A DNA stretch of 64,000 nucleotides from Torymus aiolomorphi (taxonomy: Eukaryota > Arthropoda > Insecta > Hymenoptera > Torymidae), in contig CM070875.1 in NCBI GenBank assembly GCA_036365515.1, forward strand, positions 104,140,628-104,204,627, read 5' to 3'. The notes beneath the pieces were generated by a model. It saw only the letters and a list, made by a program, of their open reading frames with translations. It had not been told where the DNA came from and did not search any database. A program made the translations under genes and the position numbers. Shown here one piece after another: positions 32,764 to 44,859 of the stretch. Every line of letters starts with the position of its first letter. Position 1 is the stretch's first letter.

Positions 32764-32835
32764 TGTGAGATTCTGGTGAGTTTATCAAGAATGAGTATGT
32801 TTTCACTGGCTCTATTACACACCACAGCATGATAA

Positions 32836-32855
32836 TCCGGCTCCAAGGACCAAAA
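32836..32855 (-). other. BEL/Pao primer-binding site
   Basis: In element sense, after the LTR end CAAACA comes TTTTGGTCCTTGGAGCCGG, the form I know from BEL/Pao elements. Confidence 0.65.
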
Positions 32856-33144
32856 TGTTTGAGAAAGCCATAATTATATTCATATGAGCACATGATGTGG
32901 GTGTTGAAATAAATTTGAGTCACATACATAAATAAATTAAACTTTAAATATATTATATAAGTTCAAAGTCGCATCAAAATTACATTCTGGTTTATAAAAA
33001 TACATTTTTTTAAATTCTACTAATAATTAACAATAGTTAACATTAATTCATGTACAGTTTAAATTACATGAATTCTAAAGATTCGCATTCAAGTAATAAT
33101 CTGAGTTGAAATGGTTTTTGTTCTAATGATATAAATGAGTGAAT
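32856..33144 (-). repeat. 5' LTR of the BEL/Pao element, part 1
   Basis: TGTTTGAGAAAGCC onward matches 29971-30260. Interrupted at 33144 by the Penelope-like element; continues at 35907-36243. Confidence 0.88.
33132..33144. other. Target-site duplication of the Penelope-like insertion
   Basis: TAAATGAGTGAAT occurs here and at 35894-35906, flanking the insert; the uninterrupted LTR copy has it once (about 30250). Confidence 0.9.
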
Positions 33145-33249
33145 TAGAAATCGATTTGATAGGATGCTCGTTGGAGTTGATATGGTTTTGAACATAAATG
33201 ATCGCCACGAGCCAGACACTTTCTTTATCTAAACACTATATTTGTCGAC

Positions 33250-33295
33250 GTTTCGGCTCTCGCAGAGAAGCCCTTTTCAAGACTGGAATAAACCA
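33250..33295 (-). ncRNA. Hammerhead-ribozyme-like motif of the Penelope terminus (left, degenerate)
   Basis: Minus strand has CTTGAAAAGGGCTTC, CGAGAGCCGAAACGTCGAC. Penelope-like elements are known to carry hammerhead motifs of the form CTGATGA...GAAAC in these repeats; here the CTGATGA core is altered to CTTGAAA, so activity is doubtful. Confidence 0.4.
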
Positions 33296-33659
33296 GAACA
33301 CAAGAATACACGTAAAATTAGAATAATTCGCACTACTACGTAATAAGTTGCCAAAACAGATACATTACGTTATAAAAATCTTCGGTTAGATACACATTCG
33401 CAGTCACAAAAGTTAAAACAGAGATATTCCGCATTGACATACTAAAAAAATACAATACGTCGTATTGTGTCAAATACTCGTTACTGAACAAAAAGAAAAC
33501 AAGGCGGTGTATTTATAGTACGAATATAGTGTGTGTACATAGTTTGTATATCATGTATATATAAAAACAAAGTAGATACTAAATAATATGAATCTCAATT
33601 TCAATAACATTGACAGTGCAAACGAAAATGTAAACAAATGGCTCATCAATCTAACGGAA

Positions 33660-34830
33660 AAACCCGTTACCTGACTATGCCGAAAAGGTTCTATCATTAG
33701 TAAAAAATTCAACTTTTGCCCCCATACCGATAAAAAATCTGTCCTTCATATTTGCAAAAACCTGGAAAATTTTATCCAGATGAATGAACTTCCAGATGTG
33801 GACTCGATCAGGAAAAAAATAGTGCAGTGTATAATTAAGGATGGCAAAAACAAAAAACATTTGACAGTTTTTGCAAAGAATTTACAAAATAATATTTAAA
33901 AAACCAGAACCTTTTTAAGTGACAACAAAGATCTATTTGTTACCAGAGCTGATAAAGGCAATGCTACTGTCGTTATCAATAAGAATATGTATATTAATAA
34001 GGTCGAAGTACAGCTTAATGACACAAAATATTATTCAAAATTGCCAAAAAATCCTATTTCGAAATTAAGAAACTGTACTAAACATATAATTAGTGTGTGG
34101 AATAGCAGAGGTGTTTTTGATGACATTATCAATTTAAACAATTACAAAAGTTTTATTGATAATGCTGTTTTAGCTAGAGCATATGGGTTAATAAAAATCC
34201 ATAAAACAGATTTCCCGGCTAGAATCATAGTTTCTAATATCAATAGCCCAATTAGCCTTTTGGACAAAGCCATATCGGAAATTTTCAAAAAATACTTGCC
34301 ACGCCCTAAATGTTCTCTAAAAAATAGCTCTGACTTAAAAATAATTTTAGATAAGTTAGTAGTTCCCAAGAACTATACTTTCATTTCATTAGATTTAATT
34401 TCGTTGTTTACAAACCTACATAGCGAGCTGATAATTGCAGGGATTAGAAATAAGTGGAAGCAACTTCAACAACACATAAACCTGTCGTGCAATGAATTTA
34501 TAGATGGCATAACGTTATTACTTAACTCTACTGTGTTTACTTTCAATGACTGTTTTTTGATTATTGACAACAACAAAATTGACCACATTTTTTAAACTTT
34601 TAATTCCTACAATAGGTTTTTAAAATTTACAATAGAACCAGAAAATAACAATTCCTTAAGTTTTCTCGATCTCACTATTTTCAGAGTACCTGATGATGTC
34701 TCTACGACTGATTGGTACAGAAAAAATACCTTCTCAGGCTGTCTCATTTCTTTTCTTTCACATCATCCATTATCTACCAAAACAGCAATAGTTTATAATC
34801 TTGTTGATAGAGCCATAAAAACTCGCTCAT
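33660..34830 (+). pseudogene. Penelope-like reverse transcriptase (catalytic palm lost)
   Basis: Recognisable pieces over changing frames: TRADKGNATVVINKNMY near 33945, then the open frame 33987-34595 with AYGLIKIHKTDFPARIIVS and FISLDLISLFTNL, which carries the first catalytic Asp region. After a stop at 34595 comes SLSFLDLTIFR and LISFLSHHPLSTKTA, the thumb region. The segment with the second catalytic motif (usually Y-x-D-D) between them is missing, so there is an internal deletion near 34590-34620. Several stops precede 33987. Role in intact elements: target-primed reverse transcription. Confidence 0.82.
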
Positions 34831-35022
34831 AAATCCTTCCATAATAAAAATATAGTCTTCGTAAAGAAAGTTTTAATTGCTAATAATTACCCAGAAAAGT
34901 TCTTCAATAAACTTATCGTTAAACGCATATCTTATTTAAATAGTATAGCGAATATTTCAATCGTTTCGTATAAACATCGCATTGCACACAAACTGATTTT
35001 AGTCTTACCATATATCAAATCG

Positions 35023-35454
35023 TTGAATCGACAATTTAAGAGTATTTTGCACAAGAATAATATCATGTTAATTAATTGCTTAAATAGTAAGTTCAATAAT
35101 TTTATTAAACTAGGCAAAGATTTACTACACAATCATGTGAAGAGTGGAGTAGTCTATAGGATATATATTGGACAAACCAGTAGACAGATGAAAAAACGCA
35201 TGTATGAACATGATAGATCCGTTAAAAAGTTAGATGAGAGATCCGTCATATCAACCCACTGTCATAAATATAAACACGGTTTCGATTTTGACAACGCCAA
35301 AGTTTTAGATTCCGAAAAAAATAAATTTAGACGAGAATTTTCTGAAATGCTTCACATATTTTTACATACTAATAACATTAATAGAAAATTAGACATATGC
35401 TTCTTAAAAAATACAAACAAAAATTCTTTAAAGAAATTTCAAATAGTCAGTTAA
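35023..35454 (+). pseudogene. GIY-YIG endonuclease domain of the Penelope-like element
   Basis: 143-codon frame; residues ~45-65 read GVVYRIYIGQTSRQMKKRMYEH, so the GVVY and YIG motifs are adjacent with the usual intervening stretch (where a CxxC pair is normal) deleted. Later STHCHKYKHGFDFDNAKVLD and the catalytic-Glu type FRREFSEMLHI follow. The domain nicks the target DNA. The deletion in the core motif should inactivate it. Confidence 0.82.
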
Positions 35455-35799
35455 ACCGTTTAGTATCTACTAAGTTTTTATATATACATGATATACAAAC
35501 TATGTACACACACTATATTCGTACTATAAATACACCGCCTTGTTTTCTTTTTATTCAGTGACGAGTCAATCTTTTTGACTACTTAATGTCTGTTACAACA
35601 ATTTGACACAATACGACGTATTGTATTTTTTTAGTTTGTCAATGCGGAATATCTCTGTTTTAACTTTTGTGACTGCGAATGTGTATCTAACCGAAGATTT
35701 TTATAACGTAATGTATCTGTTTTGGCAACTTATTACGTAGTAGTGCGAATTATTCTAATTTTACGTGTATTCTTGTATTCTGGCTTATTCCAGTCTTGA

Positions 35800-35845
35800 A
35801 AAGGGCTTCTCTGCGAGAGCCGAAACGTCGACAAATAAAGTGTTT
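35800..35845 (+). ncRNA. Hammerhead-ribozyme-like motif (right, degenerate)
   Basis: CTTGAAAAGGGCTTCTCTGC then GAGAGCCGAAACGTCGAC, identical to the left inverted copy; same reservation about the altered core. Confidence 0.4.
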
Positions 35846-35906
35846 GGATAAAGAAAGTGTCTGGCTCGTGGCAATCATTTATGTTCAAAACCCTAAATGA
35901 GTGAAT

Positions 35907-36243
35907 CTTAACAAGTAGTGTGTACGCAGTAACAATTGAGTAATAAGTACTTAGACGAATGTAGTTGCAATCTCTCACTAGAGATGACTAACCTGTGTCG
36001 CACAATGAGTTTGGCCAAATTTGAGTATATCCGTTAAATGATATATATTCAATGAGTGATGCTAATGAGTCTTGCTAATTCCAAATGAGTGAGTGAAACG
36101 CTTGCCTTGACTCTGCCGCAATTCGCTGCTGATGGTAGAAGGTGCTGCTGGTTGAGTACACAATTCAATATTATTGATTTATTTGTGACCCATAATTGAG
36201 CGCACATGATTAGGTAATTATTGATCCAATCGTGTGTGTGAGA
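35907..36243 (-). repeat. 5' LTR of the BEL/Pao element, part 2 (cut off)
   Basis: Matches 30263-30594. At 36243 similarity ends and the zinc-knuckle frame begins; about 560 bp of the LTR are missing. Confidence 0.85.
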
Positions 36244-36244
36244 T

Positions 36245-38225
36245 TATTGCGGAAGCACGGGTCACTCAACTAAAGACTGCTTCTCAACAGTATGCACAAA
36301 ATGCAATAAACTCGGGCACTGGGTGAAATACTGCCCTATAAACGAAAAAATAATGTAGTGCGCGATATGTGCGGATGAAGATCACGAAACCGCGGATTGC
36401 GAGAGCGTAAAAGTTTTAATTATGCAAAATAGACAACAAAACTTTCAGAATAAAGAAATTTGTCAATTTTGCGACATGCTGGAACATTCAGCGAAAACTT
36501 GTAGAAAAATGAGTAATAATAAACAAAGTACGTTCTCAAGAAACAACTACAATTCTTTAAATAAACTTTATGAATACCGGGATAAAAATAGAAACGGATT
36601 TTTCTGAACAAATCATCAAAATGGTCATCATTTCTCAAATAATTCAAATAGTAACTATCGTGAAAACTTTAATACACAAAGTATAAAATGCGAATATTGT
36701 AAATTCACCGAGCATACGTTGGAAGATTGTAGGAAATTAAAAAGTCTGACGGCAAAAATTAAATGCTCTTATTGCAATAAAAATGGACATCAAATAGTCA
36801 ATTGCCATGAAATCAAGATGCTCAAAAATAAATAAGATAAATTTTGTAAAATGTGTAAAAGCACGAATTATACAAATGAAGAATGTGAGATACTCAAACA
36901 ATATCCAAATATTAATACTGTTGAATCATACCATAATTCCACAAAAGAAATAATTAACGAATCAGAAATTCAGGAAAACAAAATTAATGCAATGAATACT
37001 GAAAGGTACAATGGTAATGAACTAATTACAGAAAATAAAGTAAATAAAAATAAACAGGAAACTAATATCATAGAGGAATCTACAATAATTAATAATGATA
37101 AAGAAATCAATTTAATTGTCAAACCTTTTATAAAAATACATGAAATCACTGATGAACCAAAAGATAATAATATAATTATAAAAAATTATGAAAATACTAA
37201 TGAAATTAATTTTATAGACTTTAACGAAGTTTGCAAAAATAATTATGAAATTGAAAAAATTATGGAAACAAATTTAATAGATTTTATTGAATCTACTGTA
37301 AAAGATTATGAGACTAACGATGAAATGAATTTTAATGAACCTGATATAAAAAATCATGAGGATTGTGATGAAGTTAATATAATTGATTTCAGTAAATCTA
37401 ATGTAAAAACTCACGAGGATAATGATGAAATTTATTTAATTAATTTTAATGAATCTGATATAAATAAAGAAAAGAATGAAAATTCAAATGAAAATAATAA
37501 AGAAGGTAGAAACAGTAACTTTTTATGATGATCTTAAAGTCATTTTCGATATAACTTCTGCTTTAGCTGAGTCATGTGATTCTGAATATGTTCAAATTGA
37601 AACTAAACTCCAACGGAAATCGTTTGAAAATTCATTAGAATCGATTACAGGATTAATACATTCTGAAGAGTCTTTATTAAATGATAGAAAAAATCTAAAG
37701 AACCTACTAAATAATAGTAAAGTCATTTTCGAAAATGAAAATCAATCAAAAGATAGGTTTGATAATGAAGAACATCAAAAACATTTAGAGAATAAAAGTC
37801 ATCTAAAAATATTTGATAATCAAAAACACCAAGAACAGCTTGAGAATAAAAGTCAACTAAAAGAAACCTTGGATAATCAAGAGCATAACGTAATAATCAA
37901 CCTAAATACAAATCCTAATAAAGTACACCAATTGCAGGTAGTTTTTAACTATCCTATCAAAGTAAAATCTAATAAAAACGTCAGAAAACTAAAATGGATA
38001 TCTAATTATAAAGAATATTTAAAAGAATTTGTAAAAAATACAAGATTAAAATTAGAATCTAAAGATTGCTACAATAAATTCAATATCATGAAAATTTTCA
38101 AAAGAGGGGACAAAACATGGCCAATAAAAAAACCAAATATGAAGAAAGTTGAAAGGGATCAACACAAGAATTCGCAAGGCTATTGGAACAAAATAATATC
38201 AACAAGCAAAGACAATAACAAATAA
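36245..38225 (+). pseudogene. Multi-zinc-knuckle nucleocapsid-like protein, decayed
   Basis: One frame from 36245 to 37528 with stops at 36356-36358, 36605-36607 and 36833-36835. It encodes seven knuckles: YCGSTGHSTKDC (first Cys lost at the junction), CTKCNKLGHWVKYC, CAICADEDHETADC, CQFCDMLEHSAKTC, CEYCKFTEHTLEDC, CSYCNKNGHQIVNC and CKMCKSTNYTNEEC (His changed to Asn). Then an Asn/Glu-rich section with ~24-residue repeats around NEINFIDFNE. A shift leads into 37476-38225, a Lys/Asn-rich tail with repeats (DNQKHQEQLENKSQLK). Probably a Gag-type RNA-binding protein; no enzyme follows. The 5' end is missing at the junction with the BEL LTR. Confidence 0.65.
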
Positions 38226-40275
38226 TAATACAACATTTTTGTTTTAGAATATGAACAGCATACTCAAATTTATTATAACCTCTACTAATTTTTCAAAATT
38301 TTTAATACAGCAACAGGGAATTATCATTGCAGCCTAATTTTTCATATGAGGCAAAACCATCTTATTTCTTGGTCAACTAGAATATAAACCTAAGGTGATT
38401 CAGATTTTACCAAATATACAATTTAAAATTATAACCACTTATCCGTTTGTCTACAATTGTTTGTATCAACCTGTCAGAATTTTGTGAAAAGCAACTATAT
38501 TTCCTAAGAAAGTTAATAATTTTATAAAAATGCGATCAGAATAAGATAAGTTTGAATAATTAAATTCTAAGAAATTTTTACGAAGACAGCCAAAGGATTC
38601 ATACATGAAAGATTTTATAACTAATGCTACGATTAACAATAACATCGTTGACAATTAAAAAACCGCTGCCAATTCATTGGCACGTAGCTTCCTCAACCGT
38701 AATTTGTTGATTCCTTTAATTAATTTTTATAACAAAATTTATAATTTTTTAAAAAATTTATTGCATAATTATAATTAAAATTCATATATGAATATTAAAA
38801 ATTGTTAATTTTTAAATTTATTTATTTATTTATTATTTATTTATATCAAATTTATATAAATTTTGAGCTGATAAATAAAGTTATCATTTGAAATAGAAGT
38901 AAAATATCTATATTTTATAATAAAACAAATAGCTATCACGGTTGTTTTGTTATTAACAAAAACGTGTTTTATTTATATTTCATAATTCATATTTTTGAAG
39001 AAAAAAAAATTTATAGCTATCATTGTTCTTTTCTTATTAACAAAAACGTGTTTTTTTAAAAAAGTTCATAACTCACAAATAAATTATAATAATGCAGAAT
39101 ATAATGCATTCATAATGCATAATTCATAATTATAATAGATTATAATAGATATAATTTTTAAACATTTTAATTCATTATGTTGGTTGGTTTTTAAAAATTA
39201 AAAAAAATCATCGAATGCCTACTCAATGACGTTTCCTCATTCCACACAATCTAGCGGTAGATATCACTGCGCGTTTTTTAAAAATAAAATATAAATCTTT
39301 TTTAATTTAGAGATTAATTTATTTTTTGTAACACATGAATGATTTTCTGCGTTTTCCTACATAAAAAAATGTTCTAAAAAGTGACTTTTTTTACCTATCG
39401 TGTAAAGAAATTCATTCTCTCCCTCTGCTCTAAAATGATGTAAAATCGCGAAAATGAATTTAGCCTTGCTTTTTAGGTTCAAAAACGCATAAAATGGAGT
39501 TACGAGTTAAAAAAAAAAACACGTTTTTGTTTTTGATGATAACTAAAGAACCGTGATAGATAGAAAATTAACTTTTTTTAGAAAATATAGGTATTTTAAT
39601 TCTCTTTCGAATGCTACCCACCCCATTCAGATACATAGAGCCGTTCTCGAGAAATTACGATTTTAAAAAAATGTCAAAAAATGTTTAACCTCAAATATCT
39701 CTGAAATTTATGGACCAATCATTTTGCCCTAAGAACTCGACCGAGAACTATAAAAAATCTACCTCTAAAAGGAATTTTGAAGCCATTAAGTCAATTTTAC
39801 TCTTGTAATCGTTGGATATACAAAACTGATTTTTTTCATTTTACAATTTTTTACTCAAAATCTAGCCTACAGAATGTATTCAAATTTTAACAGATTATAG
39901 CTATTTATATCCTGTATTATCACGATTTTTCTCAAAAAATTGACCGTTAAGTTTAGGAGTTATAAGCTTCTAAATAAAAAACACGTTTTTGTTAATAACA
40001 AAAGAACCGTGATAGCTAGAAACTTTCTTTTTTTTAGAAAATATAGGTATTTTAATTCTCTTTCGAACGCTACCCATCAGATTCGAATAACTCGATCCTA
40101 TCATTAAAAAAAAATCAAAAAAAAGGTTTTGAGAAAATCGAAAATTTGAAAAAAAACAAAAACGGATCGCCCCAATCAAAAAACGGAGTTTTGACCCGCT
40201 ATCACGCAAAAAAAAAACAAAAAAAATGAGACCTGTCCGGTCAAAATCGACCTAGTAGAAGCTGAGATCCAGGCG

Positions 40276-40330
<55 letters not shown>

Positions 40331-41304
40331 CCATACAGACATTTTTCAAAAACCATGTATTTTGATTCCTAACACCTCGGAACACAATTATAACATGTTT
40401 TTACAACAACTCAAAAATTTACTATCACAAAGCTTCCTCTAGGAGGAAGCAAAATATATATTGTTACTTTCTTTTTTAACAACAAAAAACAAAAATATTG
40501 CGATTACATATTAAAATACCGCAGTTTTTGTTTGCTAATGAAATAAGCCAAAGTTTTATTTGTAAAAATTATGTGTTATTAAATAATAGAAATATTTAAT
40601 TAATTATTTAGTCACAAAGTGGAAAACATTTTAGGGATCAATTTAATAACTTATTATTCTATCTAAAGCTTTGAATAAGAAATTATAGAACTAATCCAAA
40701 GGAAAAAGAAATAAAACCATTCCTAAACCTTGCAACCCTAACAAACATAGATAAAAATAATTTGACTGTAATTTTATGCAAAATCAAACTGTATTTGCCT
40801 ACAGAAAAATTGTTCGCAGTTATAAAAGAAATTTTATGAATAGTTCAAGAACAAAAAAAGAAATCAGGTAGCTATACTCACATTGCTAAGATTAAATCGA
40901 ATATAGTGTATTGGAAATGATCAGTTTCATCATATACTGACATAATCATCCTACAAGATACACTATTCGGCACTGTATTGGGTAAAGCAATTTTCTACTC
41001 TAACGCACTGAATACTCTCTAATGCAAATATGTGAATGCTACTCGTGCCAGAACACAGTGCTGAGTTCTAAATCGAACTTTTGAAATGGCTGAAAATTTT
41101 CAAACAAAGGTAAAATACAATGATGCATAAGAGCAATAACCAGTCATAATTAACAAAAATTACTCCGTTCTATTAATCTTCCTTTTTATCAAAAATACTT
41201 ACAAATATAATTAAATTTTTCTTTTGGAAATAATTATAATTTTTCTCAATAACAGTACCGAAAGCCCTTCAATATTATCTTACCAAAACAAAGAGAAAAA
41301 ACAA
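38226..41304. other. AT-rich intergenic DNA with dispersed repeats
   Basis: No gene. Motifs ACACGTTTTTGTTAATAACA and ACCGTGATAGCTAGAAA recur at 39511 and 39966 (direct, ~455 bp apart) and inverted at 38935 and 39020. Ends of that repeat: an (AC)n tract and a hairpin GCTTCCTCTAGGAGGAAGC at 40431-40449. Confidence 0.6.
40279..40329. repeat. (AC)n microsatellite
   Basis: About 25 AC units. Confidence 0.97.
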
Positions 41305-41905
41305 ATATGGCCGAATCCATCTCAAATCAGACAGCCCGCGTATGCCTATTTCACCTATCATGATGAAATAAAAATATTTATGTTCTACTCGAAAAAATAT
41401 TTTACACGTGTTTTTTTATTTTTTTGTTTCATCAAAATTTCATGCGTTCAGCGATGCCGAAAAATTCCGAGAAAATTCTTTCATTGAGAAAAAAAATTTT
41501 CAATGTGATTTTCAGACTGCTATTGTTTCAGCAGTTTTTCGAGCTTTTAAAGGTGTAACACACAATTTCACTCAGTTTTGAGCCCTCTTTAACGGCCTTA
41601 ATGTCATTTTCAAAAAAAATAAAAAATCCACGAGCTATGCACTTTTTACTGAAAAATTCATTTTTTAGGGAAGTGCCTTTTTCTCGAAAACCCCATGTTT
41701 TTTTTGCACAATTTTTGTTGTCGTGATAGAGGACGGTAATGCCTAGCTAGACGTATTTGTGAGATTCGGTACTTTTTCCCTGGGATAGCGATCACTAATG
41801 AGATAACACACAAACAAATTTTTCACGCCTAATGCTTATATATAGTCAATGATATTAGAGTCAATGTAAAGGTATTTGTCTTTGTGTGTATGTAATATAC
41901 AGGTA
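41305..41905 (+). repeat. Left TIR of the DNA transposon
   Basis: Pairs with the right TIR over about 600 bp with few differences; includes TGAGATAACACACAAACA and ATTAGAGTCAATGTAAAGG. Confidence 0.88.
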
Positions 41906-42084
41906 CACATAACTATGTATTTATTTGTTATTTGCGTCTTTTTGATTTTTTATTTTTATACCTTTTTTTCATTTGTATACCTATTTTACTACCTTTGTTT
42001 TTCTGCTTCATTGTTCTTAATTCAGTAAGCGGACGATCAGCGGTCTTTGCTGTCAAACAATGTATTTTATCGTCACATGTTTTT

Positions 42085-44074
42085 TTAACCCATATATGAG
42101 TTTTTGAATTCCAGGATACTTTGGAGTTGTAAGCCAATCAATATTTTTTCTTTTCTGAATTGTTCTATTTCAGCATCTTGTAAATGTATTATTTTAATAG
42201 CATCAGTATATTTTTGAACATGTATTGCAAAATCATTTGCGTTTTGAATAGCTTCTTCAAGGGGCTCTCGAAGATTATGCGAAGTAGCATAATGCTTTAT
42301 AAGTCCACCCACACCATCTACAGCTCCTTTGCCGTGCCCAGTAGCAGAGAACAACCATTTTATATCACACGGTGCTCGTTTTAGTTCATCTAATTGAAAG
42401 CAATTTTTAAAGTGACTCGCAGCGCCGTCTGATACGATGGTAATTTTTTAATTGAATCACAACAATTTTCTTTCAAGAATTTTATAATTTTTTGTACTGC
42501 TAGCAAAGCATACGCTGAATCATGTTTTCGGTCATCACTTATAACTGCGAAACTTTGTGTCGAATCCCCTTGATAAGAGACTGCTGTGAAAATAGAAATT
42601 TGATCATTAACCCAATGATTTCCTTGAACAGCTTTATTATGAATCACAGCCCAGTTTTCAGCGAAGTCTATTTGAAGAACTAAATGATGTGAGTCTTTTT
42701 TAGCACTTTCTCTTTCTGTTTTTATAGCTTTGCGTTGTATATTTTTTACATACATGTGAGTACTAACCCTCATGGTCCAAACCGAAAGTTCATCTTTAAA
42801 AGCAGAAATTGATAGTGTCTTTTTAATCAGGTTTCCATTATCCCACAAAGCACATGTAATTTCTTCTGTGCCTTCTACATCTTGCAGTTTTAAAACATGA
42901 AACGTAATTCCCTTAATCCCTGGACATAGTTTACATTCTTGTAAATAACATAAATCAGATGGCTCAGAACACATTGTTGCATTTATTATTTGTGACCGAC
43001 TTTCATCCAACTCTGTGACGTTACTCCCTCTAAAATTAATTAAGCTCGTAAGAAATAAATCATAATTTGCGCAATAGATACAGAGACAAACTTCTTTGAT
43101 GGGGCTAAGTAAGACATACTTTGGTCGCAAACTATAAAATTTCGATTTTCCAATTCTCAATTCTGGATAATCATTTTTAAATACTTTATACGTCTCTTTT
43201 AAACTTCGAGTAAGAAAACGCTTAACTTATTTCTCTTTTTTATTGTTAACTTTAATTGTAACAACGTCACATTTATTAGGACTTTGTCTTGAACAATTAA
43301 AATCATCATTTAAATAATATTCCATAACAATTTTTTCCATGTTTTCATCAATCGGATGGCCTGAATATGCATCTGGTTCTGAATAAATTCCTTTTTCTTT
43401 AACAAGATTTCTCGATTTGTTGATCATATACATTGTTATTTCTGGAAATAAAGATAAAATTTCATGTTTTGTAAAGGATGAAGGTAGCAAAGTCAGAATT
43501 TTTATTTTTTCTGATACCGTAGAACACTTTTGCAAGGCTAGACCAAGATTTTGTATCCATTCTGTACAATGGCATACAGTTGATTCATTTGCTGTTATAG
43601 AAACGTCATAAACATTGTTCAACTTCACATCAAGGGTATTGACAATGTTGAAAGTATTTTTTTTTTCTTCTTTGTTACGTAATTTTCAATTGATTTTTCA
43701 TGTATAAGATTTTTTCTTTTAAGAGGCGATACAGAACCTAAGAAAGATGTACTTATTTCATTATTAAATTCTTCAATGCGTTCTGGAGTACTTGGTAAAA
43801 AATCTTCATCTCTATCAACTACGTTATCGGTAACTTCATTATCCGTTATAAATTCATTGTCAGTACTACTCACCAATTCTAAAGCACGATTGTAACAATG
43901 TTGACACAGATATGTAGAAGGTGTCAAAGGTAAATGAGGATAGAGGTGCTTCAATGGATGAGCAAGATTCTCAAGTTGTTTTAAACGTACGGAACTAGAT
44001 TTGTAAATAATTTGTTTGTGTTTGTCTAAAAAGTCTGCACATTTGATTCTCTCTGTTGAGTAATATTGAGACAT
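42085..44074 (-). pseudogene. Transposase of a TIR transposon (frameshifted)
   Basis: Starts at ATG 44074 (MSQYYSTERIKCADFLDKHK) with an N-terminal C-x2-C pair (YLCQHCY). A frameshift near 43630 leads to 43227-43628; one TAA at 43227-43229 separates it from 42390-43160, which has KFYSLRPKYVLL, then LQIDFAENWAVIHN with the first probable catalytic Asp. A one-base shift near 42460 follows; the next frame carries VSDGAASHFKN (second Asp), then SATGHGKGAVDGVGG. These motifs recur in an insect and cnidarian transposase family I cannot name with certainty. Lesions: one stop and at least two shifts. It ends in the 42085 region. Confidence 0.75.
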
Positions 44075-44249
44075 CGTAGTTGAGTTGATAAGGTGTAAAT
44101 ATGTAATAATTTTCCAAAAGATGATGGTTTTAAATAAGACGAGATGTGTGATATATAGCAGAAACCGAACTTTTCTTTGTAAATGTTAAGTCAAACCATA
44201 TCCATCTAGCGGACAAATGTACTAGTAAGTACATATACTCCTATAAGTA

Positions 44250-44859
44250 GGCGCACGTACATGTATATTACATACGCACAAAGATAAATACCTTTACATT
44301 GACTCTAATATCATTGACTATATATAAGCGTTAAGCGTGAAAAATTTGTTTGTGTGTTATCTCATTAGTGATCGCTATCCCAGGGAAAAAGTACCGAATC
44401 TCACAAATACGTCTAGCTAGGCATTACCGTCCTCTATCACGACAACAAAAATTGTGCAAAAAAAACATGGGGTTTTCGAGAAAAAGGCACTTCTCTAAAA
44501 AATGAATTTTTCAGTAAAAAGTGCATAGCTCGTGGATTTTTTATTTTTTTTTGAAAATGACATTAAGGCCGTTAAAGAGGGCTCAAAACTGAGTGAAATT
44601 ATGTGTTACACGTTTAAAAGCTTGAAAAACTGCTGAAACAATAGCAGTCTGAAAATCACATTGAAAATTTTTTTTCTCAATGAAAGAATTTTCTCGGAAT
44701 TTTTCGGTATCGCTGAACGCATGAAATTTTGATGAAACAAAAAAATAAAAAAACACGTGTAAAATATTTTTTCGAGTAGAACATAAATATTTTTATTTCA
44801 ACATGATAGGTGAAATAGGCATACGCGGGCTGTCTGATTTGAGATGGATTCGGCCATAT
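44250..44859 (-). repeat. Right TIR of the DNA transposon
   Basis: Inverted copy of 41305-41905. Confidence 0.88.

Larger units (their letters stand above)
33145..35893 (+). mobile_element. Penelope-like element nested in the BEL LTR
   Basis: 2749-bp insert with a 13-bp target duplication. Long inverted terminal sequences (33190-33590 against 35460-35880) surround a decayed reverse transcriptase and a GIY-YIG endonuclease, the defining pair of Penelope-like elements. Confidence 0.85.
29971..36243 (-). mobile_element. BEL/Pao LTR element, internally deleted and interrupted
   Basis: Minus-strand element: LTR copy 32856-33144 plus 35907-36243, primer site, a Gag-Pol fusion with only the C-terminal part of Pol, and the other LTR at 29971-31158. 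Protease, reverse transcriptase and RNase H are missing. The upstream LTR is split by a Penelope-like element and is cut off at 36243. Confidence 0.85.
41305..44859 (-). mobile_element. DNA transposon with ~600-bp TIRs
   Basis: Inverted repeats 41305-41905 and about 44250-44859 (outer ends ATATGGCCGAATCC) enclose a broken minus-strand transposase. A TA dinucleotide flanks TGGCC on both sides and could be the target duplication. Superfamily not assigned. Confidence 0.82.
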
